Assembly (NCBI RefSeq): GCF_964019385.1
Contig: NC_088649.1
Coordinates: 24,322,802 to 24,386,801 of the forward strand
Direction: 5' to 3'
DNA: 64,000 nt
From: Sycon ciliatum
Lineage: Eukaryota > Porifera > Calcarea > Leucosolenida > Sycettidae
Shown here: in pieces, positions 40,086-52,010 of the stretch
Position numbering within the stretch: the stretch's first letter is position 1
How the letters are laid out: each line of letters opens with the position of its first letter
Program-made: the position numbers and the translations under genes
The notes under the pieces: generated by a model
Seen by the model: the letters and a program-made list of their open reading frames with translations, nothing else
What the model was told of the DNA's origin: nothing
The model's database searches: none

Positions 40086-40775
40086 TACCAGAAACCACAA
40101 TTCATCCTGCTCGAGGTCTCCGTCATCATATTCCAGTAGTAGGAAACAACACAACAACTCCTCGTAATCATCTCCTATATTCACCATGTCCTACTTCGAA
40201 GTCCACCCACGCCACGGACATCGCTTCACGACTCAAATTAGTAGAAATTCATCAAAAGCAGCATTGAAAAAGCAGCGAAAATTGCCCACTCAAAGTTTCG
40301 GCGTTTGAATTTTCGCGCCTCAAATTTCGTCACATGTTTCGTCATCAGCAGAGGCGAAATAATAATTCTTTATGCAGAACCTCTCTATTATTATCATTAT
40401 TATTATCAATTTTATAATCATCAACTGAGGGTGCCGGCGGTGGCATGGCAGGTGCCAGGTGGGCCTGTCTCTGTCAAGACATCTGCGTGCAAGCATGACT
40501 ACGTTGCCCTTGTGTCTGTGTCTTGCCGGTAGAAATCGTGGGGATTCCCCGAAGCCGACAGTCTAGTCCTTGTACTCCTGCCATGGCCTGCATCCCAGTG
40601 CTGCTGGCCTGGTTCTGCCAGGACCCTGCATTGGTTTGACAGCATCAAACAAGGTGGAGGAAACCGTGTTCGGAAACAGTGACCTTTCTACAACCATCCA
40701 CGGTTGGGAGAGCCCCGGTCGGTTGCGACCATCTGAACCATATGGGTGTTACACCCGGTTCTGACCCTCTCTATT

Positions 40776-40914
40776 CTAGGGGAGTTTTTATAGACTTCTG
40801 CAAACGTCAATCTTGTATTCTGTGATCGCTCTTGGATGTCTCCAGTAACGTCAGTCGTGTGCTTTGTGATCGCTCCTGGATGTTGTGAGAAGAAGTCTAT
40901 AAAAACTCCCCTAG
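40776..40914. mobile_element. 139-bp MITE with perfect 24-bp inverted ends
   Basis: Ends CTAGGGGAGTTTTTATAGAC (40776 on) and its exact complement at 40891-40914. Between them a ~47-bp block (GTGATCGCTC.TGGATGT) occurs twice in direct orientation. Confidence 0.8.
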
Positions 40915-41447
40915 ACGAAAGAGCGGCTTGTGTATAGGATTCAGTTCTGCTCGATTGTGGTACATGTACTGTAGTCTGTGATCACAAACATGTATTTTAA
41001 AATGCACAAATTCAACTCAACATCGTGCGTACGGTATTGTATTCAGATACAATGCCTGTGTGTGGTCTTCCTGTGCCACGCAAAACGCAGGCTCCAGGCT
41101 CATCTGTCCTCTGCCTACACCTTTGCTTGAACAACAAACACAACAATTTCAGGAATGTTTTGCAATGAATAATACAGCTACATTGTACATATACATTATA
41201 TCTGGAGCTGAAAAAGAAGAAGAAAAATTGTGCTCAGAATTACACACCAGGGCTAGGGAGTCGTCAAATCTTTGCAGTACTGTATTTGACGACTTCCTCG
41301 TACACATGTAAACATGAAGAAACTCTTTGTTGTAGCATTGTTAATTTTTCAACTGAAATGATGATTCTGCTATGTTTTATTGTGGTTGCCATGTCTATTG
41401 CTATGACGATGCCGTGCCAGCCCTTTTTGTCTCCGTTTTTCAGTACT
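40915..41447. other. No recognisable feature
   Basis: Unassigned sequence upstream of the LINE fragment; a hydrophobic frame (MMILLCFIVVAMSIAMTM) at 41360-41413 runs into the LINE frame and is probably accidental. Confidence 0.35.
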
Positions 41448-42500
41448 GTTTACGTAAACGACTTACCTGCAGTCTTCCCTGGAACGTCTCTGTTTGCTGA
41501 CGACATGACCCTTCTCACCTCATCAGCTTCCCTCACTGTCCTGAAAAACAACTTGCGTGCTGGCATTCAGGAAGTTCTTTCCTGGATGTCGTCCTGGAGA
41601 TTTTCCCCAAATCTATCAAAAACAAAGATCATGCTCTTCCCGCCCCAGCCAGAGTTCACAACCCTCATCCATGCCAACTTTCCAAATCCAATTGACATAG
41701 TGTCTTCTCACAAACACCTTCGCACTGTGATTGACTCTGCACTCTCTTGGGTACCCCACATCGAATATATCTGTAAAAAATCAAGTAAATCCTTAGGAAT
41801 TCTCTCCCCCCACTGCTCCTACCTCCCACTTTCTTGCAAGCTTCATTTTTATTTAGCCTACCTTCGCCCAATATTTGATTATGCCGATACGTCTTGGGTT
41901 GGATTATCCTCTTCCGATGCTGCAAAGCTTGGAATACACCACAAGAAAATCCTTAAAATTCTCCTCCGTCAACCCCGCATGCTCTCATCATCCGCCCTTT
42001 ATAAAATCGCTCACACAACCCCGTTATCACATGGACGCAGTGCACACCTGGCTTCTCTTGTCCATCCTATTAAGCTTGAGTTGTGCCCACTTCATCTCAT
42101 GTGTTTTAATTGGTTCCCGTCTCTAAGAACTAGAAGATCGCTCTTACTCCCTAAGTGTAACTCATCCACTCTTTTGCGCTCCCCTCTCTTTATTGCTCTT
42201 TCTGTTTGGCTCACTCCACCCAGAGAAGTTAAGGATCTGACCTCACTCCGCCTGTTTAAGATCCGTGCCGCCCCTTATTTACTACGACATAAGTAGCTCA
42301 TTATCCACATGTCCTTTGCGTCTCTGTGTTTTTCACTGTTTTTATTTGACATTATCTTTCTTTACGGAGTTGTTGTTGCTGTTCATTTTGCTACTCTTTC
42401 TTTTTCCCTCCCCTTACTTTTATTTATCGCCGTGGTTAGCAATCACCCACTCTCTTAACATTGGCCGGTGTTTCCACCGAGTCTTGAGATGTTGTAATAA
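41448..42500 (+). mobile_element. 5'-truncated LINE, C-terminal reverse transcriptase
   Basis: From 41448 the frame reads TVYVNDLPAVFPGTSLFADD, the LINE catalytic box (FADD), followed by LSWMSSWRFSPNLSKTKIML (thumb entrance), HLRTVIDSALSW and LAYLRPIFDYADTSWVG. Coding ends at 42296, and a 3' region to about 42500 ends in an A-rich tail (AATAAATATTTAAAAAAATA). The frame is uninterrupted over ~280 residues, so the insertion is young, but everything upstream of the FADD box is missing. It fits the CR1/jockey/I side of LINEs by the 'YVNDLP..F' signature. Confidence 0.75.
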
Positions 42501-42824
42501 ATATTTAAAAAAATACATTTACTCTCTGATGGGCTGTAGCATAATTTTTGTTAGGGTGTAGGAGAAATATCTTCAATTTTCCTGTTTTAAGAACTCAGAT
42601 GGTGAGCCAAGGAAAAAATGTAACATGGAAATTGTGTGTCAATTCGTCCTCGCGAAGCTTCCCCTTCATATTTCAATCTCTGATAATATTGACTCTTATT
42701 GAGCCTCCCAAGTTGGGTGGTTGTTGCTTTGCGTTGTCGAATTGTGGTTTGACCATTCTGTCCGGTCTTGCCGTCCCGCCATCATACCAGGCCAGAATCT
42801 CATGAAGCCTTGGAATGTTGCTTG

Positions 42825-42935
42825 TGCTTGGCTCGATGGCGCTCGCCTTCCCCTCTTTGGAATTAGCACTACTATCCATGAACCTTCCAAGTTGGAAGGC
42901 CGTTAGTTAGCGCCATCGAGCAGCGCTCAAGCTCA
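42825..42935. repeat. Small foldback
   Basis: GCTCGATGGCGCT near 42832 is mirrored by AGCGCCATCGAGC near 42911; CTTCCAA-TTGGAAGG pairs in the middle. Ends are degenerate. Confidence 0.45.
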
Positions 42936-43096
42936 CTTTCATGCCATGGAATGTCTCAGTAGTCCTTGTCAGTTTTGTGCTAGATTGTGCACGTCTGACT
43001 GGTCAAAATCTGGTTTAGTTGGTGGACTTGATCGCATAACTTGTGCCCACAATTTCCATGTTAGAATGTTTCCTGTTTTGATAATGATAACATATA

Positions 43097-43195
43097 CAGT
43101 GCTGGCAACTGAAATCCGATCCCTGAGCGGTGGGTTCACGGTCTTTGCGATGTGAGCGCAGAGCTCAGGGGGTCGGATTTCAGTTGCCAGCAATG
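43097..43195. mobile_element. 99-bp hairpin MITE with TA duplication
   Basis: CAGTGCTGGCAACTGAAATC at the left pairs with GATTTCAGTTGCCAGCAATG-type sequence at the right over ~33 bp, flanked by TA (43095-43096, 43196-43197). One of the shortest TA-flanked elements in the window. Confidence 0.75.
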
Positions 43196-43219
43196 TACAT
43201 GTACATGTACATGTACATT
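43193..43219. repeat. (ACATGT)n short tandem repeat
   Basis: Perfect TGTACA repeats directly at the MITE edge; the same array occurs at 44013-44036 and 39087-39112. Confidence 0.9.
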
Positions 43220-44350
43220 GTGGTCATAATGTGTTGGCCTTTGGGCTAGTTCCAACAGCAGGCCTATGCCTATGGTCTGCTCTGTGGGCCACAATGCTAA
43301 ATTTGTTACCGTATGGTTGCTGCGGGCCTTATGGCATACATGTAGTATTGCCCTGAGAGGTTAGGCAGGGCAATAATAATGCCATCAGGCCCTCGCAACC
43401 ATGCGATAACATTATTTTACTGACTGCCTACATGTACAATGACTACATGATTTTGTACATGTATTTCACCTTGGCTTCAGCTGCAAGTCCTGTTTAAATA
43501 CAAGATTAGTCTGGTTACAAGATAACTTGTTGATGGCCTAGAGTTATCTACTAAAGAGGGAGAGCCTGTGCTAGGCAGTAGGGAGTTGTTGAGCGTTCTT
43601 GTTGTGTTTTTGTACTGTGGATGTGTGTATTCCTTGCTTGCTCTTGGATGTCAGTTCTGCGTAAATAAAATCCCCTTTGTTGTGATGTAGTCATGTAGTC
43701 ACCCCCATGCCGGCCTAGCCTGTGTAGTGTCCTGATACTAGTACGGTAGTACATGACACAGTGTAGTAGATCTACGCTGGGCTGCCGCAGCACTTGCCAT
43801 GCACATGTCGTTGTGTACTTTTTTTATCGCAGTTATCATGCCATTCAATGATTCATGGTTCCAGCTGGTACAGTTCGACTGAGGCCCATGCCCAGTGCAC
43901 TGAGTGCAGTGAGCAGTGCTAGTGTTGAAGTGGTGAGTGAGTGCGGATATCTGTGCTCCATCAAGACTGTATACAATCATGTAGTCACGTCATGCATAAG
44001 ACATGCACTACAAGTACATGTACATGTACATGTACAAGACAGTGCACCTACCTACTGCAGTCTGCGTAGTGTATACAAGTCATGTAGATCTACACTGTAC
44101 TTAGTACAAGACAAACAACAGACATGATTGTGCACTTTCAAGAGTAGGGCCTGTCTGTAGGCTGTAGTGTAGCTGAAGCCAGCCGACATAGACTCATTTC
44201 AGGCATCATGGTCTTCGTATTTTGTAGAGGTTTCGTTGCTCTCCTGGCAATGGTAGTCTTAGATTCTGTTTGCCTCGAATGAGAAGAATAGTGTGGATCA
44301 AGATTAGGACTGACTTACGAGCTCGGAGGGAGGAAGATATTTTCATTCAG
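43220..44350. other. No recognisable gene; presumed upstream region or intron of the bHLH exon
   Basis: Unassigned sequence. An ATG-bearing frame at 44210-44275 (MVFVFCRGFVALLAMVV) could be an upstream exon but has no support. Confidence 0.35.
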
Positions 44351-45021
44351 CTTTGCCGGAGAAGGTACGGAGACCGCTGGCTGCCCGCACGACGCTCCTG
44401 CAGTCTGTACGGATTTCAGCACAGCAGCAGAGTCAGACTCAAAGTCATGCACGGTGCTGGTCATGCGGCCAGCAACAACAGCGCAGTCAACGCCGGTGTG
44501 CGTCGTCGACAGTGCATCACGCATTCCGGCCAGCCGACATCACCGAAGCAGCGGAATCGGTGCTTCAGAGACGGTACGGACCGTAGCCGAAACTACCCTC
44601 CATTCCGCATCGTCGACGGATGTAGCGAGATATCCAAGGTCACCGTTCCAATCCAGCCCAGGGTCATCAGGTTCTCAGCAGGCATCTTATGATAGTAATA
44701 CGGCTGCTGGTGCAACGGAGGTCACCGGTCTACCAGCCGTTCCAAGCAGTGCAAGACTCCTGCGCGACCCGACTCGAGATGAGCGGAACTTGAAGGAGCG
44801 GGTGCGCTGGCGTCGCATCACCAAAGAATTCCACCTCCTGCGGAAGGTCTTGCCGTGCCTGGACTTTGAGGAGCTGTCGCAGAGGAGTACGCTGAAAAGG
44901 GCAAGTCGCTACATCGCCTTCCTGGAAGAGTGCCTACTGCGGGATGACGGCATGTACGACGAAGAAACGGCAGCCATGGTGTGCCGAGATGAGGTGAACG
45001 ACAATGTGATGGCAGATGACG
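44351..45021 (+). CDS. Exon encoding a bHLH transcription factor
   Basis: Bounded by an acceptor (GATATTTTCATTCAG before 44351) and a donor (GATGACG then GTAAGG after 45021). The frame is open through the whole 671-bp exon; the upstream stop at 44289 lies in the presumed intron. The N-terminal two thirds are Ser/Ala/Thr-rich and disordered. Near the 3' end lies a basic helix-loop-helix: basic region RDERNLKERVRWRR with the N..ER.R DNA-contact pattern, helix 1 ITKEFHLLRKVLP, loop CLDFEELSQR, helix 2 STLKRASRYIAFLEECL. The conserved Leu/Arg/Lys spacing is complete. It should bind E-box DNA as a dimer. The tail is acidic. The bHLH class cannot be decided from this exon; alternative internal starts exist at 44463. 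Confidence 0.75.
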
Positions 45022-46102
45022 GTAAGGGAATGGTCAACAAAATAAATTATAATCTAAATTGTCGGTTTGTTTGTAATGGCTTGCTATGATGCAGTTACCG
45101 TTGGTCTCCTTCTCCAGTTTCCATAATACTGTTGAGATCGTGCAAAAGTTGTTTTTTTCTCGTGCGCCTGTCAAAACAGTCGGAAGAGAAGCTGGCCGAA
45201 GAGAAAACTGTACGAGATTGAGCGTGAATAGATTTTGTGGTGTCCGAATACAAAAGCGGAACTCGTGTGGCGTGTACTACGACAATCAGGCATCTGCCAC
45301 GGAGCATGGTGGCAGATGGTGCCCTTGTTTCGTTTCGCGTCCCTGGTCTGTTTGTTTCATAGCAAAAAAAACAATGAAATGAGTCCACCCGTATTGCAAT
45401 ACTAAGAACTTGGCGTGGCTGTTGGTGAGGCCACAGCTGACACAGGACGGCAGGTGTGCTGATTTTGTCGTTCTCCAGGATGGAGCTAGAGGGCTGCAGT
45501 TGGTGCGTGAAATCTCTGCTTGTCCCTGAAATAGGCCATGTTGCTAATCCATAGTCTGGCGTGGCTAGTGCCAGCTGTAATAACAGCCTTCATTCAGAGT
45601 ACGTAAAAGGCCCTTCTCCAGATTTGTATGAATTGTGCAAATTTCGTGTCCGGACTCCAGGCGCTGTCATCTAGATTGCTGAGTGATCCCAATTGGCATT
45701 CACAGCTGGGCTTCCCCTGTACACACGTTGTAGCACGCAATCCATTCTCGTTAGGACCTCTCCAGTTCTTGTCCCCGCACACCAGGGAGCTGCTGTCCAC
45801 ACAGTCCATACCAGACCTCCACAATGCCACCTCGTTGTCCATTTAGCAGCAACCTGGTTCCTTTTGGTAGTTTTTGTGTGTGGGAGGGGGGGGGGGGGGG
45901 GAGGGCAGAAATGCAACGCCTGAATGGACAGTCTTGGAATTTGTCCTTAGCAGCCTACAGGTTTACAAAGAAAAGAAACATATGGATACAAGTTTTTTAG
46001 GTTTTTTTTACTATTGGAAAACAGGTGAAGAACAAACAGAAACGTTGTATAGAGTAACTGTCCACCACAATTATACTCTCGTTGTAGATCTCTTCTTATT
46101 CC
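45022..46102. other. Intron or intergenic sequence, poly-G tract
   Basis: No exon recognised. A G-run at 45886-45901 and a few short frames only. Confidence 0.4.
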
Positions 46103-46106
46103 TTAA

Positions 46107-46967
46107 AGGGGAAGTATACCCTAAAATCAAATTTTCACCAGTTGTAGTCTTCGGGGTGCTGAGTCGAATGGTCTTGGTCCGAGGAAGCTGCGACGCTCCT
46201 TTCCTACTTGAATCCCAATCGAACTCGCGCACTTCCACCGAAACTGGGTGACTGCGCCCTACTAGATGGGGATTTGTATGCAAAATGCCACTAAAAGCGC
46301 CATTTCGTTCTTATAAAAGCACGGATGACCGCGATTGGCCCATATGTTGTAGTCTTTTGGACGCTGAGTCGACTAGTTTTGGTCCGAAAAGGCTGCGATG
46401 CAGCGCTCCTCCTTTATTCCCAATCGAACATGGTTGAACAAGCGGTCACGTGCTCCTGCGTACACCAGTCACCTGGTCACCGTGCCTGCAGGGTACAACT
46501 TACTAGCCTGTTTGACCTTTTTTGGGTGCAGTCCTGTCACTCGAGTTGAACTCGAGTTGAACCTTGGTGTGAAAGTTGTCGCCTGCTGGCGCGGTGACCA
46601 GGTGATTTGGGCACCCAGGAGCACGTGACCGCTTGTTCAACCATGTTCGATTGGGAATAAAGGAGGAACGCTGCATCGCAGCCTTTTCGGACCAAAACCA
46701 GTCGACTCAGCGTCCAAAAGACTACAACATATGGGCCAATCGCGGTCATCCGTGCTTTTATAAGAACGAAATGGCGCTTTTAGTGACATTTTGCATACAA
46801 ATCCCCATCTAGTAGGGCGCAGTCACCCAGTTTCGGTGGAAGTGCGCGAGTTCGATTGGGATTCAAGTAGGAAGGGAGCGTCGCAGCTTCCTCGGACCAA
46901 GACCATTCGACTCAGCACCCCGAAGACTACAACTGGTGAAAATTTGATTTTAGGGTATACTTCCCCT
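46107..46967. mobile_element. 861-bp foldback element with TTAA duplication (Kolobok-like MITE)
   Basis: Two arms of roughly 400 bp, inverted and nearly identical, meet around a ~60-bp centre (about 46515-46575). The ends are AGGGGAAGTATACCCTAAAA on both sides, each flanked by TTAA (46103-46106, 46968-46971). Single-base differences between the arms show they have aged a little. No transposase. TTAA with purine-first ends suggests Kolobok mobilisation. Confidence 0.8.
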
Positions 46968-47105
46968 TTAACGGCTTTTCGTTCTGAGTGGGGTGGGAAT
47001 GTGAGCACTCCGAAACAAACCAGAAGGCACCACTGTGCTTAGGCTCTCTTCAAGTTTTCACCTTCTTATTCCTGTGTGCCCACTGCTCCAATCTTCTTCT
47101 CTGTC

Positions 47106-48275
<1,170 letters not shown>

Positions 48276-49264
48276 CTTCCTCCGTTAAGCAAAACTTCGT
48301 TGCGTTTTAACAGTTCAGTCCAAATCATTCTATGGCTACGAACACGCTTTGCAAAGTGGAAAACAAGGCAGCATGTGAAAGATATTTATTTACAGATGTC
48401 ACACAGCTCGTTTCGAAGCAGTCCAGCTTCACTCTTCGTCTGAATCTGATGACGGCTCACTCCCTGATGACATCGAGTCTGCATCCTCGCTGACTGTCGC
48501 CGCCAGCGCTGCCAGCTTTTGTTCCGCAGCCTTTACAAGTTTCCAAGACACGATTATTTTGATCGTGGAGATCGCCAAGTTCTTCGCTCGAACTGTGACC
48601 TTGACGACCTCCACGGTGGCGCTGATAGTTGTGGCCACTCTCCGGACCGCCATGGAAGGAGCCATACAGACCCAACCAAACGCTCGCCATTTTCGCAGCG
48701 GTGTGTCGTGCCAGCACGTTTCCACACCTGCAGAAGCTCCTTTCCGGTTTCCTTCGCCACGAGTGACACGTCTGTCTACAGGCTGTGGAAGAACGCCAAG
48801 TCGACGACGTTGAGATCAGGATTTTGCGCCGACTGAACGACAACCTGAATGTCGAACGCTTTTGATTTCCCCTGCGCTGCAAACACAAGTGCATTGAGTT
48901 TGGCTGTGTGCGGATGCGCACCATCGACCCGTGCTAGTACAGCAGTGCCTGAGTGCTGGCCGGCTCCTGGACACTTCTTCGAGCCAAGCGGTCGTTCAAA
49001 CTGTTTCTCATTTTCGCACTTTGGTGTCATGCGCGCGCGCCTGGGGTTGTGTTCTGGAGACATCCTGTCGAGAAACGGTTCTGCTTCGCCGATTTTTTCA
49101 ATGCACTCCACACTTTTCGGAGGTTCAAAAGCCTGTCAAAACAATGGACGACAACTCAGCTACTCTATGTAGGGGATAGATCACTGACATGTATGTCTAA
49201 TGCCGAAAGAGATACCATGACAAGAACACTAAAAACGCAACGAAGTTTTGCTTAACGGAGGAAG
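48276..49264 (-). mobile_element. Mariner-like element with Stowaway-like CTTCCTCCGTT ends
   Basis: Inverted ends CTTCCTCCGTTAAGCAAAAC (pairing ~36 bp) with TA on both sides (48274-48275, 49265-49266). The minus strand carries relic transposase sequence. TA duplication plus the CTYCCTCCGTT terminus is the signature of the Stowaway/plant-type mariner group. A related element is nested at 36218-37248. Confidence 0.75.
48430..49111 (-). pseudogene. Relic mariner transposase
   Basis: Reads LARVDGAHPHTAKLNAL (catalytic Asp within a 'VDGA.PHTA' context) and SAQNPDLNVVDLAFFHSLQ, the second catalytic block 'QSPDLN..DLGFF.S.Q' of plant-type (DD39D) mariners. Downstream, other frames continue to an acidic end (EDADSMSSGSEPSSDSDEE), which suggests at least one shift near 48780. 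The N-terminal DNA-binding part is missing or unrecognisable, so it is inactive. Confidence 0.65.
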
Positions 49265-49291
49265 TACTTAAGATAAAGTTAAGAATAAGAT

Positions 49292-49378
49292 TATTTGCGC
49301 ACTGCTTACTCCGACATACAAGGCAAGGTAGACAAAAGCTACCTTGCCTTGTATGTCGGAGTAATGAGTGCGCAAATA
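49292..49378. repeat. 87-bp near-perfect hairpin
   Basis: Arms 49292-49331 and 49339-49378 pair at 38 of 40 positions around a 7-nt loop (ACAAAAG). Arm core ACTCCGACATACAAGGCAAG. Either a tiny foldback transposon or a hairpin transcript precursor; no duplication is seen at the flanks. Confidence 0.85.
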
Positions 49379-50650
49379 GGTTTTGGAAGAAGAAAACACA
49401 TGGAAATGAGATATGAAGCAACTATCTACGAATGTAACCAGATAGCGGTCAGTATGTGCGATAACGGGGCACAAAACTGACAGGCTACTGAGGCATTCAG
49501 CGAGCTAAGACCTACATGTTAACACATCTCCAGTGCGCAAACCAACAGCCTGCCAACTTGGAAAGTTCAAGGTTGGGTAGGACCAAAGAGATGTGTTTTC
49601 TTCTTCTATTTTACATTTAATATTGGCTCATTATCCGAGTTCAATTTTGCGAATAGTTTTTCATAGCTTTAAGAAAATGACCACCGCGTGTCTAGGAAAT
49701 TTTACATTTTGTGAGTTTGAAATTTGTGTTTTGTTTCCGTAAATGTTTGTTTGGACTTGATTATCTTGGCGGTGGAAATACAGGTGCAGTTTAGAGCACA
49801 GTGGGTGGTTGCCAAATCAAAGCAGTGCAAGGACACTTGATCTATGTAGCTTTATGGTAGACATAATCTCGCTGTTACTAAAGTAAAAAAAACCTCTCGT
49901 TGGTACTGGTAACCAGTTTGCTTAGACAGGTCAAGTAACCTGTCAGCATTGGGCATAATGCTGCTGCTGCTGCTAGGGTGTCAGGACTGCAGGGCTGCTA
50001 GGGTGTCAGGACTGCAGGGCTGCTACCTTTCTTTGAGTAGAAACCTGCATCAGGAGCGTAGCAACCGGCCGACCGACCGCACCACGTTTTCACCCAGAAG
50101 TGCCCAGGATGCAGGATTTTGCACCCTAATTTCGTACTTTCCCCACGGGACACCTCCGGACCCCCTCCCCCCCCCCCCCCCCCCATCCCCCCTCCAGCCG
50201 GACCACCTCCATCGGCGGTGCTATGCACCTGGTATGGGTCCACCTCCGTCCAGGGGCAAGGGAGGATACCCCCGTCGGGGGGCGAGGGAGGATAAAAAGG
50301 GAGACAGCATCCCATTTAGAAGCCCAAACATTTTTTTCATATTTCACGAGCGCCAAACAGCAGATCAGGCACTTTTGTGAACAAGTTTCAATCGAGGTAA
50401 GACAGTGAAGCAGATTTTCGGTCAGCTAGTTGGAATGACATCCAAAAACAACCCGAGTGTTTCCGAAATAATCGGAACAAGTGGCAGCCCTGGAATTGGG
50501 TGCACGGTGCTGGTGGTGTTGCAACAGCTGCTGTGCAAGATCACTGCGTGACTGTATGATGGTGTTGGGTGTTAGCCATGTGCGTACGGACGCAGTGCTG
50601 AACGCCTTGGAACAGGCTTCGATGAACGATCGAGTCATGCTCGATCTTAC
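49379..50650. other. No recognisable gene; poly-C tract
   Basis: A short tandem duplication (CAGGGCTGCTAGGGTGTCAGG at 49975-50025, ~28-bp period) and a C-run at 50163-50184. Frames across the C-run are artefacts. Confidence 0.4.
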
Positions 50651-50816
50651 CACTGATTCTATTTGACAAAGCTGTTGCGAACTCTTCATTGATGAACATA
50701 AGCACACATCGCAGATCCAACCGGTTTATTTCTTCCTGGCCAGATTTGCATCTTTTCGTACATAAAAAACCAAGCCAAATCATACCAGCTGCAACCATCC
50801 GAACATTCATTTTCAA
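50651..50816 (-). CDS. Possible first exon with signal peptide
   Basis: From ATG at 50816 the minus strand reads MKMNVRMVAAGMIWLGFLC, a plausible secretion signal, then a short polar region (FINEEFATALSNRIS) up to a strong donor (ATCAGTG then GTAAGA). No partner exon or family is recognised; coincidence is possible. Confidence 0.25.
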
Positions 50817-51467
50817 ACAAGGTCAAATAGGATATTTTGGCTAGGGGATTGGATCCCCCTGTGCCCACCAACCAGCGTATTATTACATTTCATCGTGTGT
50901 AGACTATGGGGTTCTGGTATTCCGCACGTTCCACTGTATGATGTTATGTATGTGTGGCCGTGCGTGAATGCATGTCTGTTCTCAGTATGTCCGTGTATTC
51001 GTGTGACGGGTTGATAGGCGAATAGTGACAGATGTTCACTGCGGCCGGCAGTCTAGTACCTAGGCAATCACCGTTCTGCCAGCAGTGCAGCTTACAATTC
51101 AAACCCGTGTCCAAATCCTGTACAGAAGGTGTCAATATGGGGAGGCACATTCTACAGGTGGTAGCAAATTTATGCACTTGCGCTGCAGGCGGCGAATCGG
51201 CCTTGTTTCGGTGGTCCTCCAAGCACCAGCTCCCGGCGAACAGATGCTATGCTCCAAAAGGATGATCATGCAATTGACCACCGTGTGTCCGCTGCTCCCA
51301 CCTTGGATTCTATATGCTAGGCGGCTAGTCTCGACGTGTGAAATGCGCCCGTCTCCTTTTCACGTAGCTGTATACACCATCTTTGACCTCCCGTTTCTGG
51401 TACGGCGAGCAGAAGTCAAGTGTGCGGCGGAGGGAGAGAAAGAGTCGGTGTGCCTGTGCAGGTCTAT
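50817..51467. other. No recognisable feature
   Basis: Unassigned sequence with overlapping short frames only. Confidence 0.4.
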
Positions 51468-51688
51468 GCCTACACTGTACAGGCAGAACATTTCGTTGGT
51501 CAATAATTATTTCGTCCATCTCCAAGGAAAGGGAGTTGTTCCGGTTGAAAATTTCGTCCATGGACCAAAAGAGTGTATTGAAAAGGTGGACAAATCGACA
51601 GCAGTCCGGAATTTAATTTAGTCCAAAAGCTCCTTGGACGAAAGCGACGAAATTAAATTCCAGACGAATATTTCTGCTTATACAGTAC
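51468..51688 (+). mobile_element. ~220-bp MITE with ACTGTA-GCAGAA ends, copy 1
   Basis: Left ACTGTACAGGCAGAACATTT and right complement of ACTGTATAAGCAGAAATATT. The interior has several 'GGACGAAA/TTTCGTCC' words (51511, 51549, 51628). An inverted copy lies at 54648-54882. Confidence 0.65.
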
Positions 51689-51701
51689 ACTTGCTATCAC
51701 T

Positions 51702-52010
<309 letters not shown>

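Larger units (their letters stand above)
35202..40386. mobile_element. Candidate PIF/Harbinger transposon (5.2 kb), with nested insertions
   Basis: The left end AGAGAGATTCTGCATAATG and the complement of the right end (AGAGAGGTTCTGCATAAAG) agree at 17 of 19 positions. The enclosed DNA carries a Harbinger-type transposase (38781-39737, minus) and a coiled-coil frame (37296-37871, plus), the usual two-gene layout. The right flank is ATT, the duplication of related MITEs; the left flank is AAA, so the duplication is not preserved or the left end is a different copy. A mariner-like element is nested at 36218-37248. Confidence 0.55.

Noticed and set aside
41286-41447. N-terminus of a LINE protein with a membrane segment
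   Set aside because: Similarity to LINE reverse transcriptase begins only at about 41448; the upstream hydrophobic stretch looks like flanking DNA read through by chance.
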